Of a stretch of DNA of 64,000 nt, positions 17,670 to 25,473 are shown piece by piece; position 1 is the stretch's first letter, and each line of letters opens with the position of its first letter. The notes under the pieces are model-generated. The model saw nothing but the letters and a program-made list of their open reading frames with translations, did not search any database and was not told the origin of the DNA. Source of the stretch: Antrihabitans stalactiti (GTDB lineage Bacteria; Actinomycetota; Actinomycetes; Mycobacteriales; Mycobacteriaceae); the NCBI RefSeq assembly GCF_012932915.1, contig NZ_VCQU01000003.1:186001-250000 (forward strand), given 5' to 3'. Both the position numbers and the translations under genes were made by a program.

Positions 17670-18236
17670 ATGAAACATGCACCACGAGGACGTGGATTCG
17701 GCAGGCCAGGCGGCTGGCAGCAGGCTGATGTTCCCGAGGCAACCGACGCGGCAGATTGGTTCGCAGGCCGACTGCCGAGCGAATGGTTCGTCGGTCCGGC
17801 GTCGGTAGAGGTCGACCGCGAGGAGATCGTCGTCTTCGGCGAGCTGCCCAAACCGACCGAAGGCGAGACCGAGAGCAGCGAAGCCGCAACCGACGGCAGA
17901 ATCGCCCGATTCCGCGAGACCACCCGAGCGGACCGCATGCGGATCGCCGACGAAGCAGAAGCGCGCTACGGGCGAAAGGTCTCGTGGGGAGTCACGATCG
18001 ACGACAAGCGCGTGCTGTTCACCCACCTGGCCGTTCCGGTGATGACGAGGTTGCGCCAACCAGAGCGCAAGGTTCTCGACACGCTCGTCGACGCAGGCGT
18101 TGCACGCTCGCGCGCAGACGCCCTTGCCTGGACCGTGAAGCTCGCCGGCGAACACGCTGACCAATGGCTGGCCGAGCTTCGCGATGCGATGCGCAAGGTC
18201 GACGATCTTCGCTCCGAGGGTCCGGACCTGTCGTAA
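17670..18236 (+). CDS. Conserved actinobacterial protein with a possible ribbon-helix-helix C-terminal part
   Basis: 188 residues. A glycine- and arginine-rich start (MKHAPRGRGFGRPGGW) is followed by a folded region with WFVGPASVEVDREEIVVFGELP. The segment VPVMTRLRQPERKVLDTLVDAGVARSRADALAWTVKLAGEHADQWL reads like a strand, helix, S-R-S/A-D-A-L turn and second helix, as in ribbon-helix-helix DNA-binding proteins. It could therefore be the regulator that binds the 22-bp palindrome just upstream. The ATG follows GGAG with 5-base spacing. This functional reading is inference; the family is otherwise unknown to me. Confidence 0.65.
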   Translation: MKHAPRGRGFGRPGGWQQADVPEATDAADWFAGRLPSEWFVGPASVEVDREEIVVFGELPKPTEGETESSEAATDGRIARFRETTRADRMRIADEAEARYGRKVSWGVTIDDKRVLFTHLAVPVMTRLRQPERKVLDTLVDAGVARSRADALAWTVKLAGEHADQWLAELRDAMRKVDDLRSEGPDLS

Positions 18237-18241
18237 ATCCG

Positions 18242-18270
18242 TTGCGTCTGCGGTAGCGATCGCCTAGCGT
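18242..18270 (+). promoter_or_regulatory. Promoter of the ABC-F leader
   Basis: TTGCGT (18242-18247), a 17-base spacer and TAGCGT (18265-18270). Transcription would start at 18277-18278, exactly at the GTG of a three-codon leader frame. Confidence 0.6.
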
Positions 18271-18277
18271 CGCAATC

Positions 18278-18289
18278 GTGAACTCCTAA
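18278..18289 (+). CDS. Three-codon leader peptide (GTG AAC TCC stop)
   Basis: A GTG-AAC-TCC-TAA frame begins 7 bases after a -10 box, so it would be translated as a leaderless message (fMet-Asn-Ser). Its AACTCC codons are also the left arm of a hairpin that hides the Shine-Dalgarno of the ABC-F gene. The overlap of a minimal frame with an anti-Shine-Dalgarno sequence is what suggests a regulatory leader. Confidence 0.5.
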   Translation: MNS

Positions 18290-18330
18290 GAGAATCCTGC
18301 ACATTTCGCTGCACGCTCTTCTCAGGAGTT
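18281..18330 (+). promoter_or_regulatory. Shine-Dalgarno-sequestering hairpin (translational attenuator)
   Basis: AACTCCT (18281-18287) pairs with AGGAGTT (18324-18330). GAGAA (18290-18294) pairs with TTCTC (18319-18323), and TGCA/TGCA can pair inside the loop. The AGGAG so hidden is the ABC-F ribosome-binding site, 5 bases before its ATG. A ribosome held on the leader codons would keep the left arm single-stranded and expose the site. Confidence 0.65.
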
Positions 18331-18333
18331 TCT

Positions 18334-19914
18334 ATGACCCAGTCCCACATTTCGATTTCCGATCTGGCATTCAGCTGGCCGGACGGCGAACCGGTGTTCG
18401 ACGGCCTCGACGCAGTGTTCGCCACCGGCAGGACCGGACTCGTCGGCCAGAACGGCTCGGGCAAATCCACCCTGCTGCGGCTGATCGCCGGCGAGCTGAA
18501 ACCCGATCGCGGGACGGCGACCACCACCGGACCGCTCGGCTATCTGAGGCAGACGGTCGCTCTGGAGACGGGCAACCGCGTCGACCGGATTCTCGGCATC
18601 GACGCCACCCGGCAGGCATTGCACCGAATCGAAAGCGGCACCGCAGAACAAAGCGATTTCGACGTCGTCGGTGGTCGCTGGGATATCGAGGAACGCGCGC
18701 TCGCAGTCCTTGCCCAGCTCGGTCTCGGCAACATCGTCAGCGAGCCCGCACAGCTCGACCGCGAGGTCGGGACGTTGTCGGGCGGGGAGACGGTGCTCCT
18801 CGCCCTGACTGCGCAATTGCTCGCCGATCCAGATGTGCTGTTGCTGGACGAACCCACCAACAACCTCGATTCGTTTGCCCGCCAACGGCTCTACGAGGCC
18901 TTGGCGACATTCGGCGGCACGGTGATCGTCGTCAGCCACGATCGGGAACTGCTCGAGCGCGTCGATACCATCGCCGAATTGCGTGACGGGTCTGTCCGCT
19001 TGTTCGGCGGCACGCTCACCGACTACGAGACTGTCGTCGCGGTCGAGCAAGCTGCCGCGCAGGCCGCGATTCGCGACGCGCGCAACGACGTTCGCAAACA
19101 GGCGAAGGAATTGGTCGACGCCCGCATCAAGCTCGATCGACGGCAGCGAACCGGCAAGAAGATCGAGCAGAGCGGGTCGTTGCCGAAGATTCTGACGGGC
19201 CGACGCAAGCGGCAGGCGCAGGTTTCGGCCGGCAAACTTCGCAATGATCACCTCGAGAAGGTCGCCGACGCCGAGCAGGCGCTCGTCGACGCAGAAGCAC
19301 TGCTTCGCGACGATCGTGAAGTGCGAATAGAGCTGCCAGATACCGCGCTCTATCCCGGTCAGGACGTCTTCGAGCTGAACGACTACGCGCTTCGGTGCGG
19401 TCCGGTGGTGTCGTTGACGGTCACCGGACCGCAGCGAATTGCGATCACCGGGCGAAACGGGGTGGGCAAGACGACGCTGCTCGAAGCGATTGCGGAAGCG
19501 GGCCCGCGGGTGCCGTGGCGCTACGTGCCGCAGCGCCTGGACTTGTTCGACCCGGAGCAGTCGGTGTTCAGCAACGTCGCGCTGCACGCGCCGCATGCTC
19601 CGCCGGAACGCATCCGGGCACAGCTGGCCCGCTTCCTGTTTCGTGGGGCCAAGGCAGACATCCCCGCCTCGGCGTTATCGGGCGGCGAACGTCTCAGAGC
19701 CGCGCTCGCAATCACTTTGCTCGCCGAACCAGCTCCGAAGTTGTTGCTGCTGGACGAGCCCACCAACAACCTGGACTTGCCGAGCCGCGCTCACCTCGTG
19801 CAAGCGCTCGCGTGCTTTCGCGGTGCGCTGGTTGTGGTGAGCCACGATCGACCGTTCCTCGCCGATATCGGTACAACGCGCCACTACGACATCGCCTCAG
19901 CCGACATCCACTGA
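18334..19914 (+). CDS. ABC-F ribosome-associated ATPase (antibiotic-resistance type candidate)
   Basis: 526 residues with two ABC domains and no membrane spans. Domain 1 has Walker A GQNGSGKST (38-46), signature LSGGE (148-152), Walker B LLLDEP and SHD. The inter-domain linker (about 231-325) is helical and basic. Domain 2 has GRNGVGKT (373-380), LSGGERLR, LLLDEPTNNLD and SHD. ABC-F proteins enter the ribosomal E site; housekeeping members regulate translation and others dislodge macrolides, lincosamides or pleuromutilins. The leader frame plus Shine-Dalgarno hairpin upstream favours an inducible resistance-type protein, but the sequence alone does not give the drug class. Its last 31 bases overlap a convergent gene. 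Confidence 0.88.
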   Translation: MTQSHISISDLAFSWPDGEPVFDGLDAVFATGRTGLVGQNGSGKSTLLRLIAGELKPDRGTATTTGPLGYLRQTVALETGNRVDRILGIDATRQALHRIESGTAEQSDFDVVGGRWDIEERALAVLAQLGLGNIVSEPAQLDREVGTLSGGETVLLALTAQLLADPDVLLLDEPTNNLDSFARQRLYEALATFGGTVIVVSHDRELLERVDTIAELRDGSVRLFGGTLTDYETVVAVEQAAAQAAIRDARNDVRKQAKELVDARIKLDRRQRTGKKIEQSGSLPKILTGRRKRQAQVSAGKLRNDHLEKVADAEQALVDAEALLRDDREVRIELPDTALYPGQDVFELNDYALRCGPVVSLTVTGPQRIAITGRNGVGKTTLLEAIAEAGPRVPWRYVPQRLDLFDPEQSVFSNVALHAPHAPPERIRAQLARFLFRGAKADIPASALSGGERLRAALAITLLAEPAPKLLLLDEPTNNLDLPSRAHLVQALACFRGALVVVSHDRPFLADIGTTRHYDIASADIH

Positions 19915-20279
19915 ACCAGTTGATAGACGATCCCATTCGAATCGATCATCTGGAAATAGCGCTCACCCCAAGGTTCGGTCTCGATCGGTGTGACGATCTC
20001 CACGCCCTCGGATTGCAGCCGCGCGTATTCGTCGTCGATCGCATCGACGACCCAGACGACGAGCAAGCCCTGGCCCGCATCTGCTGCGATGCGGTCCGGC
20101 TTGAAGCTACTCAACCCGGTTCGCAGGTATACGAGGTTGTATCCAACTCCCGGATGGGACAGCGAAACGAACCCGTCGGCGGACATGTCCTCGGTGAATC
20201 CGAAGTGTTCGGTGACGAACTTTGCGGATGCTTCCGGGTTTGCGACGTTGAGGGAAATTGCGCTCGATGTGATCTTCAT
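19884..20279 (-). CDS. VOC (glyoxalase/bleomycin-resistance fold) family protein
   Basis: 131 residues with the two-repeat VOC fold: SSAISLNVANPEASAKFVTEHFGFTEDM and, after a linker, GLLVVWVVDAIDDEYARLQSEGVEIVTPIETEPWGERYFQMIDSNGIVYQLVQW. The PWGERYFQMIDSNG stretch is typical of small antibiotic-binding or dioxygenase-like members. Only some metal-ligand positions (the E of GERYF and the Q of YQLVQW) are recognisable, so the activity is open. It overlaps the ABC-F gene by 31 bases, tail to tail. Confidence 0.8.
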   Translation of the reverse strand: MKITSSAISLNVANPEASAKFVTEHFGFTEDMSADGFVSLSHPGVGYNLVYLRTGLSSFKPDRIAADAGQGLLVVWVVDAIDDEYARLQSEGVEIVTPIETEPWGERYFQMIDSNGIVYQLVQWMSAEAMS

Positions 20280-20339
20280 ACCCGCCTAACGTACACCGTA
20301 CGGGATGAGTTCCCAGCATCCGGTTGCTACCGTTAGCGC

Positions 20340-20804
20340 GTGTCAGACATAGGACCGATCCTCCTGCTCAACGGCCCGAACTTGAACATGCTCGGGGTGC
20401 GGCAGCCGGAGGTGTACGGGCGCGAGACCCTGAGCGATGTGGTCGCTCTCGTCGGCGAGACCGCAGCGCGGCACGGCGTGCAGATCGTGGACTTTCAATC
20501 GAACTCGGAAGAGGCATTGATCAATCGCCTCCACGAGTCGTTGGGCAATATCGCGGGGATCATCATCAATCCCGCCGGTTTCACCCACACGTCGGTGGCG
20601 CTGCGCGATGCGTTGGTGATTCCGGACGTGCCGATCGTCGAAGTCCACATCAGCAACGTGCACGCTCGCGAAGAGTTTCGACGCCATTCCTATGTCTCCC
20701 CTATCGCGACCGCTGTCGTCGCGGGTATGGGGACCTTCGGTTACGTCGCCGCGCTCGAATTCCTGGTGCGGCTGTTGGGCTCACAGGACGAGGTTGCGCC
20801 CTAA
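20340..20804 (+). CDS. aroQ: Type II 3-dehydroquinate dehydratase
   Basis: 154 residues, the normal length of AroQ. ILLLNGPNLNMLGVRQPEVYG contains the substrate-binding asparagine and the catalytic tyrosine in the flexible lid. IIINPAGFTHTSVALRDAL and VEVHISNVHAREEFRRHSYVSPIA carry the catalytic histidine and phosphate-binding residues. It converts 3-dehydroquinate to 3-dehydroshikimate in aromatic amino acid synthesis. The gene stands away from other aro genes and starts with GTG. Its last 24 bases overlap the convergent glycerate kinase. Confidence 0.93.
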   Translation: MSDIGPILLLNGPNLNMLGVRQPEVYGRETLSDVVALVGETAARHGVQIVDFQSNSEEALINRLHESLGNIAGIIINPAGFTHTSVALRDALVIPDVPIVEVHISNVHAREEFRRHSYVSPIATAVVAGMGTFGYVAALEFLVRLLGSQDEVAP

Positions 20805-21887
20805 CTGCTCGAGCAGCGCCTCGGCATTCGCCATGGACCGTTGCAGGTCCGGTTCCAGTTCGGCCAACGTGTGGACCGCTTCGATTCCGGCAGCGTGCAG
20901 TTGCTCGGGTGTCAACACGCTCCGACCGGCGACGGCGACGACGCGAACGCCGGTAGCCTTGGCGCGCGACGCAACACCGACAGGTGCCTTGCCCTGCAGG
21001 CTCTGCTCGTCGAGTGAACCTTCACCGGTGACCACGAGGTCGGCTCCCGCCAACTGGGCATCGAAGTCGATCAGCTCTAGGACGATGTCGATGCCTGAGC
21101 GTTGCTTCGCACCGAGGACTGCCATCGCGCCGAAACCAGTCCCGCCTGCCGCGCCAGCTCCGGCCTCATCGCGCGGATCGAGACCCGTTGCCGCTGTAGC
21201 GATCTCGGCCCACCGAGTCATTGCCGCTTCGAGGATCCGCAGGTCTTCGTCGGTGGCGCCTTTTTGTCGACCGAATACCGCGGTCGCGCCGTTGGGTCCC
21301 ACCAGGGGACTGTCGACGTCGCAAGCCAGAACGAATTGCGTGTGCGCGACGGCAGGGTGCAGTGCCCCGAGATCGAGTCGCACTGCATCGAGGAGTGCCG
21401 CTCCCCCGCGACCGACGACCGAGTCAGACTCATCGAGCACCTTCGCACCGAGGGCCGTCAGCATGCCTGCACCGCCATCGGTCGAAGCGCTACCGCCCAA
21501 CCCGATCACGACCTCGGCTGCGCCGCGGTCCAGGGCGTGGCGAATTACCACACCGAGCCCGAAGGTACTGGCGCCCAGCGGATCCAAGCGACCATCCGGT
21601 AGCAAGACCAAGCCGACGGCGTTTGCCAACTCGACGACCGCCCTGTCGGCGCGCATGGCGTAGGTCGCGGTCGAGGCGACGCCGGTCGGACCAACTGTGT
21701 CGACGTGAACCGCGTCGTAGCCCGCTGCTATCGCCGCAGCCACTGTGCCGTCGCCACCGTCGGCTACCGGCGCGCAGCGGACCGTCCAATCCGGATGTGC
21801 CGCAAGCACTCCCCGCCGCAATGCTGCCGCGACCCCTGACGCAGACAACGACCCCTTGAATTTGTCCGGGGCGATAACTATCTGCAT
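20781..21887 (-). CDS. Glycerate kinase (GlxK/GarK family)
   Basis: 368 residues of the PF02595 type I glycerate kinase family. VIAPDKFKGSLSA is the N-terminal signature, CAPVADGGDGTVAAA follows, then GLGGSASTDGGAGMLTALGAKV and the C-terminal ADLVVTGEGSLDEQSLQGKAPVGVA. The product phosphorylates D-glycerate, most often at the 2-position in this family, feeding lower glycolysis. The ATG has GAGGGGC upstream. It is 31 bases downstream of the acyl-CoA dehydrogenase on the same strand and could be co-transcribed with it, although the two functions are not obviously linked. Confidence 0.9.
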   Translation of the reverse strand: MQIVIAPDKFKGSLSASGVAAALRRGVLAAHPDWTVRCAPVADGGDGTVAAAIAAGYDAVHVDTVGPTGVASTATYAMRADRAVVELANAVGLVLLPDGRLDPLGASTFGLGVVIRHALDRGAAEVVIGLGGSASTDGGAGMLTALGAKVLDESDSVVGRGGAALLDAVRLDLGALHPAVAHTQFVLACDVDSPLVGPNGATAVFGRQKGATDEDLRILEAAMTRWAEIATAATGLDPRDEAGAGAAGGTGFGAMAVLGAKQRSGIDIVLELIDFDAQLAGADLVVTGEGSLDEQSLQGKAPVGVASRAKATGVRVVAVAGRSVLTPEQLHAAGIEAVHTLAELEPDLQRSMANAEALLEQLGRNLVL

Positions 21888-21918
21888 GGCCTCTGCCCCT
21901 CACGTCACCGCGCGTTGG

Positions 21919-23145
21919 TCACTTCGCGCCGAGCAGGCCCTTCGCGATGTGAGTGACCTGAACTTCGTTGCTGCCCGCATAGATCATCAGTGATTTAGCG
22001 TCTCGAGCCAGTTGCTCCACCCGGTACTCGGTCATGTAACCGTTGCCGCCGAATAGTTGCACTGCTTCCATGGCCACTTCGGTCGCTGCGCGCGAGGAGT
22101 AGAGCTTCATCGCCGACGCCTCTGCCAGCGAAATCTTCGCGCCCGATGCACCACGTTCGATTGCCGAGAATGCCATGTTCTGGACGTTGATGCGCGCTAT
22201 CTCCATCTCGGCCAACTTCAGCTGGATCAGCTGGAAGCGCCCGATTTCCTGCCCCCACAACTTGCGGCTCTTCGAGTACTCGACACACAGCCGGTGACAT
22301 TCGTTGATGATTCCGAGCGACAACGAGACGATCCCGATGCGTTCGGCAGCGAAATTTTCTCTCGCGCTAGATTTTCCATCGCCCTTTGCGGTGTCTTCGG
22401 TTTCGCCGAGCAAGCGGTCGCGGCTGATGCGGACGTTGTCGAAGAACAGCTCGCCGGTCGGCGAGGAGTTCATGCCCATCTTTTTGAACGGCTTGCCCTG
22501 CGTGAATCCGTCCATCCCCTTGTGGAGTACGAACGCCAGCACGGTTCGGTCCCGCTGATCTGCGGTGGTGCCGTCGGCAAGCTTCGCGTACACGATCGTC
22601 ACATCCGCGTACGGACCGTTCGTGATGAAAGTCTTCTGACCGTTGAGGATGTAGTCGTCGCCGTCTCGCTTGACGTAAGTCTTCATTCCGCCGAATGCGT
22701 CGGACCCGGAATCGGGTTCGGTGATCGCCCATGCGCCGACCGTCTTGAACGTCACGAGGTCCGGCAGCCAGCGCTTCTTCTGCGCGAGGGTGCCGCGGCT
22801 GCGAATCGTGCCCGCAGCAAGTCCGAGGCTGACGCCCAACGATGCGACCAACCCGAGGCTGACGCCGGCCAACTCGCTGTTGAGGATCACGCCCATGCTG
22901 CCCGATCCGCCGAGGCCGCCGCCCGACTCTCCGCCCTTGACGCCCTGTTCCTCCTTGGCGAGAGCCTTCTCCAGCGCCTCGCTGGCCATGGCGTCGATGC
23001 CGAAGGTGGCGAACAGCTTTCGAGTGATGTCGAACGGTGGCAGTTCGCCGCTCTCCATGCGGTCCACGTGTGGCCGCACCTCTTTGTCGATGAACTTGCG
23101 AAGCGCGTCGCGAAACATCAGATCGGTATCGGACCATTCGTACAT
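21919..23145 (-). CDS. Acyl-CoA dehydrogenase
   Basis: 408 residues with the full acyl-CoA dehydrogenase fold. VGAWAITEPDSGSDAFGGMKTYVKRDGDDYILNGQKTFITNGPYADV is the FAD/substrate signature region. LFGGNGYMTEYRVEQLARDAKSLMIYAGSNEVQ is the C-terminal signature, where the usual Glu of IYEGT is Ala. A Glu in FAAERIGIVSLSLG is placed like the base of isovaleryl-CoA dehydrogenase and could replace it. A glycine-rich insert (GGESGGGLGGSGSMG) is unusual. TACATT six bases before the ATG suggests a leaderless transcript. The divergent acetyltransferase begins only 23 bases away. Confidence 0.9.
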   Translation of the reverse strand: MYEWSDTDLMFRDALRKFIDKEVRPHVDRMESGELPPFDITRKLFATFGIDAMASEALEKALAKEEQGVKGGESGGGLGGSGSMGVILNSELAGVSLGLVASLGVSLGLAAGTIRSRGTLAQKKRWLPDLVTFKTVGAWAITEPDSGSDAFGGMKTYVKRDGDDYILNGQKTFITNGPYADVTIVYAKLADGTTADQRDRTVLAFVLHKGMDGFTQGKPFKKMGMNSSPTGELFFDNVRISRDRLLGETEDTAKGDGKSSARENFAAERIGIVSLSLGIINECHRLCVEYSKSRKLWGQEIGRFQLIQLKLAEMEIARINVQNMAFSAIERGASGAKISLAEASAMKLYSSRAATEVAMEAVQLFGGNGYMTEYRVEQLARDAKSLMIYAGSNEVQVTHIAKGLLGAK

Positions 23146-23168
23146 ACGACGAATGTAACCTCTGCGGG

Positions 23169-23483
23169 ATGGAAACTCGGGTAGAGCACAACGTCGAGCA
23201 GAAGCGGTTCGAGATTTGGGCCGACAATCAACTAGCAGGCTTCGCGACTTACGAGAATGCCGACGCGAACCGCGCGTTCGTCCACACGGAGGTCTATTCC
23301 CGTTACGAGGGCCAGGGGTTGGCGAAGATCCTGATCAGGTCCGCGCTGGACAGCACGCGTGAGGTAGGGCTCGGTGTTCTCCCGTTCTGCCCGTTCGTGC
23401 ACAAATTCGTCACGAAGGAACCCGAGTATCTCGAGCTGGTACCGAAGTGGGCGCGCGAGCGGTTGGGTCTGCCGACTGCGTGA
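23169..23483 (+). CDS. Small GNAT-fold N-acetyltransferase (YjdJ/NATD1 type)
   Basis: 104 residues, the length of the stripped-down GNAT proteins. FEIWADNQLAGFATYENADANRAFVHTEVYSRYEGQGLAKILIRSALDSTREVGLGVLPFCPFVHKFVTKEPEYLELV contains the acetyl-CoA-binding YEGQGLAKILIRSAL loop (the R/Q-x-x-G-x-G/A motif) and the family's CPFVHKF signature. The substrate is unknown. Its start is 23 bases from the divergent acyl-CoA dehydrogenase start, so the two promoters overlap. Its stop directly abuts the stop of convergent plsC. Confidence 0.85.
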   Translation: METRVEHNVEQKRFEIWADNQLAGFATYENADANRAFVHTEVYSRYEGQGLAKILIRSALDSTREVGLGVLPFCPFVHKFVTKEPEYLELVPKWARERLGLPTA

Positions 23484-24221
23484 TCAGTACCTGGCGACGG
23501 CCTCGTCGAGTGCGGCCTGCATCCCCCGCACCACCTCGCGGGTGATCTCGATCGGCCGCACCGGAAGGTCCGTCACGGGAGTGTCGATGAAGAAGCTCGC
23601 GTTCTTCACGGTTTCCTGGGTCGGTCCGTAGCTGAGACCGATGTAGATCATCGCCGGATTGACGCCGAGCTTCATGGCGCGGCTCGTGATGTGGCCGATT
23701 CCGCTGCCGACGGTCTGGACCTTGGTGGGATCTTCGACATTGCAGGTGCCTTCAGGAAAGACTGCGATGTGGTCGCTGCTCTTCATGCGCTCGGCACAGA
23801 TGTCCATCATCCGCTGACCTGCGGCGTTGACCGCACGGAGGCCGTGGTTCTTGCCACGGAATACAGGAATGCCGCCCATCATGTCGACCTTGCGGCGCTG
23901 CTCGGGGTCGACGAACAGTTCGTCTTTCGCCAGGACGCGGATGTGCCCGATCGCCTTTCGGAGCGGAGTTTTCGCAGCCAAGGCCGAGAGCGTGTAGGGA
24001 TCGCTCGTCGAAAGGTGGTTCATTGCGTAGATCAGCGGAGTGCCGCTCTTGATCAGCTCGCGCAACTGCGCCTTGGCGCCATCCCTGTAGTGGATGCGCG
24101 GCCGGTATTTGAGATTCAGGATCGAGTACGACGCCTTCGCACGCAGAACGTTCTGTTGGTGCGTCAGGTAATAGTCGTAGACCGCCTCGTAATTCTCGAG
24201 CGTGACCTCGGGTGGTTCCAT
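23484..24221 (-). CDS. Lysophospholipid/glycerolipid acyltransferase (PlsC family)
   Basis: 245 residues. The catalytic NHLSTSD motif (HX4D, His69-Asp74) and the phosphate-binding FPEGT (155-159) are intact, with GGIPVFRGKN in between. It transfers an acyl group to a lysophospholipid or related acceptor on the membrane. There is no clear transmembrane span, so it is probably peripheral. The ATG at 24221 lies in TTCCATGG context without a strong Shine-Dalgarno. Confidence 0.87.
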   Translation of the reverse strand: MEPPEVTLENYEAVYDYYLTHQQNVLRAKASYSILNLKYRPRIHYRDGAKAQLRELIKSGTPLIYAMNHLSTSDPYTLSALAAKTPLRKAIGHIRVLAKDELFVDPEQRRKVDMMGGIPVFRGKNHGLRAVNAAGQRMMDICAERMKSSDHIAVFPEGTCNVEDPTKVQTVGSGIGHITSRAMKLGVNPAMIYIGLSYGPTQETVKNASFFIDTPVTDLPVRPIEITREVVRGMQAALDEAVARY

Positions 24222-24312
24222 GGCGCAAACTCTATCTGCGGCCCAGGAATCTTTCGGACTGCAGGACTGTTGAAGCGTGATAGTTGAAACTTGAATGACT
24301 TAGGAGAATCCG

Positions 24313-25284
24313 ATGCCTGCTGTCACTGCCGACACCCTCACGTTGCCCCGTCTTTCCGAAGCCGGTCTCGGCGACACCGAACGTCCCGTCCGCTCGATTA
24401 CGACCGGTCCGAAAGGCTACGAAGGCGAGGGCTTCCCAGTCGTCCGCGCGTTCGCGGGCGTGTCTTCAGCCGACCTCGATCCCTTCGTCCATATGGATCA
24501 AATGGGTGAAGTCGACTACGCGCCAGGCGAGCCGAAGGGAACGGACTGGCATCCGCACCGCGGGTTCGAGACAGTCACCTACATGATCGACGGGCGCTTC
24601 CAGCACCAGGACTCGCACGGCGGCGGCGGCCTGATCGAAGATGGCGCGACGCAGTGGATGACAGCGGGTTCCGGAATCCTGCACATCGAAACCCCGCCCG
24701 AGGCACTCGTGCTGTCCGGTGGCGTTTTTCACGGCGTGCAACTGTGGGTGAACCTGCCCGCCAAGGCGAAGTTCGCGACGCCGAAGTACCAGAGCATCGC
24801 GGGCACGCAGGCCACCTTGGTCAGCTCCGCCGATGGTGGCGCACTCGTGCGAATCATCGCAGGCTCGATCGGAACAAACGTCGGTCCGGGCTCGACCTAC
24901 ACACCGATCACGCTCGCCCACGCAACGGTGGAACCAGGAGCTCAGCTGTCGCTGCCGTGGGACAGCAGCTACAACGCTCTGGTGTACGTGCTCTCCGGTC
25001 GCGGCACTGTCGGTGCGGACGCGAGACCGATTCAGCAGGGCCAGCTAGCGGTCCTCGGTCGTGGTGATCGCATCACGGTCACAGCCGAGGGGACGCAGGA
25101 TTCGAACCGTCCTGCGCTCGAAGTCCTGCTCCTCGGTGGGCAACCCATCCGCGAACCCGTCGTCTCCATGGGACCGTTCGTGATGAACACCCGCGCCGAA
25201 CTGTTCGAGGCGATCCAGGATTACCAATCAGGTCGCTTCGGGGTCATCCCGGACGGCGCAATCATGCCCCACCGCGCTCACTGA
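24313..25284 (+). CDS. Pirin family protein (long form)
   Basis: 323 residues with two cupin domains. The first has the pirin metal site: DWHPHRGFETVTYMIDGRFQHQDSHGGGGLIEDGATQWMTAGSGILHIETP, supplying two His of HPH, a third His and a Glu. The second, about residues 180-290, has LPWDSSYNALVYVLSGRGTVG. Bacterial pirins are quercetin 2,3-dioxygenases or redox-responsive binding proteins; the role here is open. SD-like TTAGGAG precedes the ATG. A second, shorter pirin follows after a terminator hairpin. Confidence 0.9.
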   Translation: MPAVTADTLTLPRLSEAGLGDTERPVRSITTGPKGYEGEGFPVVRAFAGVSSADLDPFVHMDQMGEVDYAPGEPKGTDWHPHRGFETVTYMIDGRFQHQDSHGGGGLIEDGATQWMTAGSGILHIETPPEALVLSGGVFHGVQLWVNLPAKAKFATPKYQSIAGTQATLVSSADGGALVRIIAGSIGTNVGPGSTYTPITLAHATVEPGAQLSLPWDSSYNALVYVLSGRGTVGADARPIQQGQLAVLGRGDRITVTAEGTQDSNRPALEVLLLGGQPIREPVVSMGPFVMNTRAELFEAIQDYQSGRFGVIPDGAIMPHRAH

Positions 25285-25295
25285 AACCCCGTTCC

Positions 25296-25339
25296 CTGTG
25301 AGTCTTTTCGGCGTCCAGAGACGCCGGAAAGACTCACAG
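25296..25339. terminator. 20-bp stem hairpin between the two pirin genes (repeat family copy)
   Basis: CTGTGAGTCTTTTCGGCGTC pairs with 25320-25339 around the 4-base loop CAGA; one pair is G-U. It begins 11 bases after the pirin stop. The outer GTGAGTCTTTT...AAAGACTCAC is shared with the hairpins at 59977 and 63338. As the A- and T-runs lie inside the stem, it can work in both directions. Confidence 0.75.
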
Positions 25340-25473
25340 CCGAAACTGGGTGTTGCCATTAAGGTCTCAGCTAGGCGACGCCGAGTCACCATGGCGCGCA
25401 ATTGGCGGCGGATGCGTTCAACTGATCGTAGGCTGGAGGATGAGGCGGGGGCCCGGTTGGAAAGGAGACCGGC

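Noticed and set aside
17150-17938. N-terminal extension of the MFS gene to 17938
   Set aside because: It would run through the upstream membrane protein gene, the 22-bp operator and the divergent gene. The extended part is basic and without membrane character.
20290-20302. CGTAC-ACC-GTACG palindrome before the VOC gene
   Set aside because: Arms of 5 bp with a 3-base spacer are likely to arise by chance in a window of this size, and no regulator gene is adjacent.
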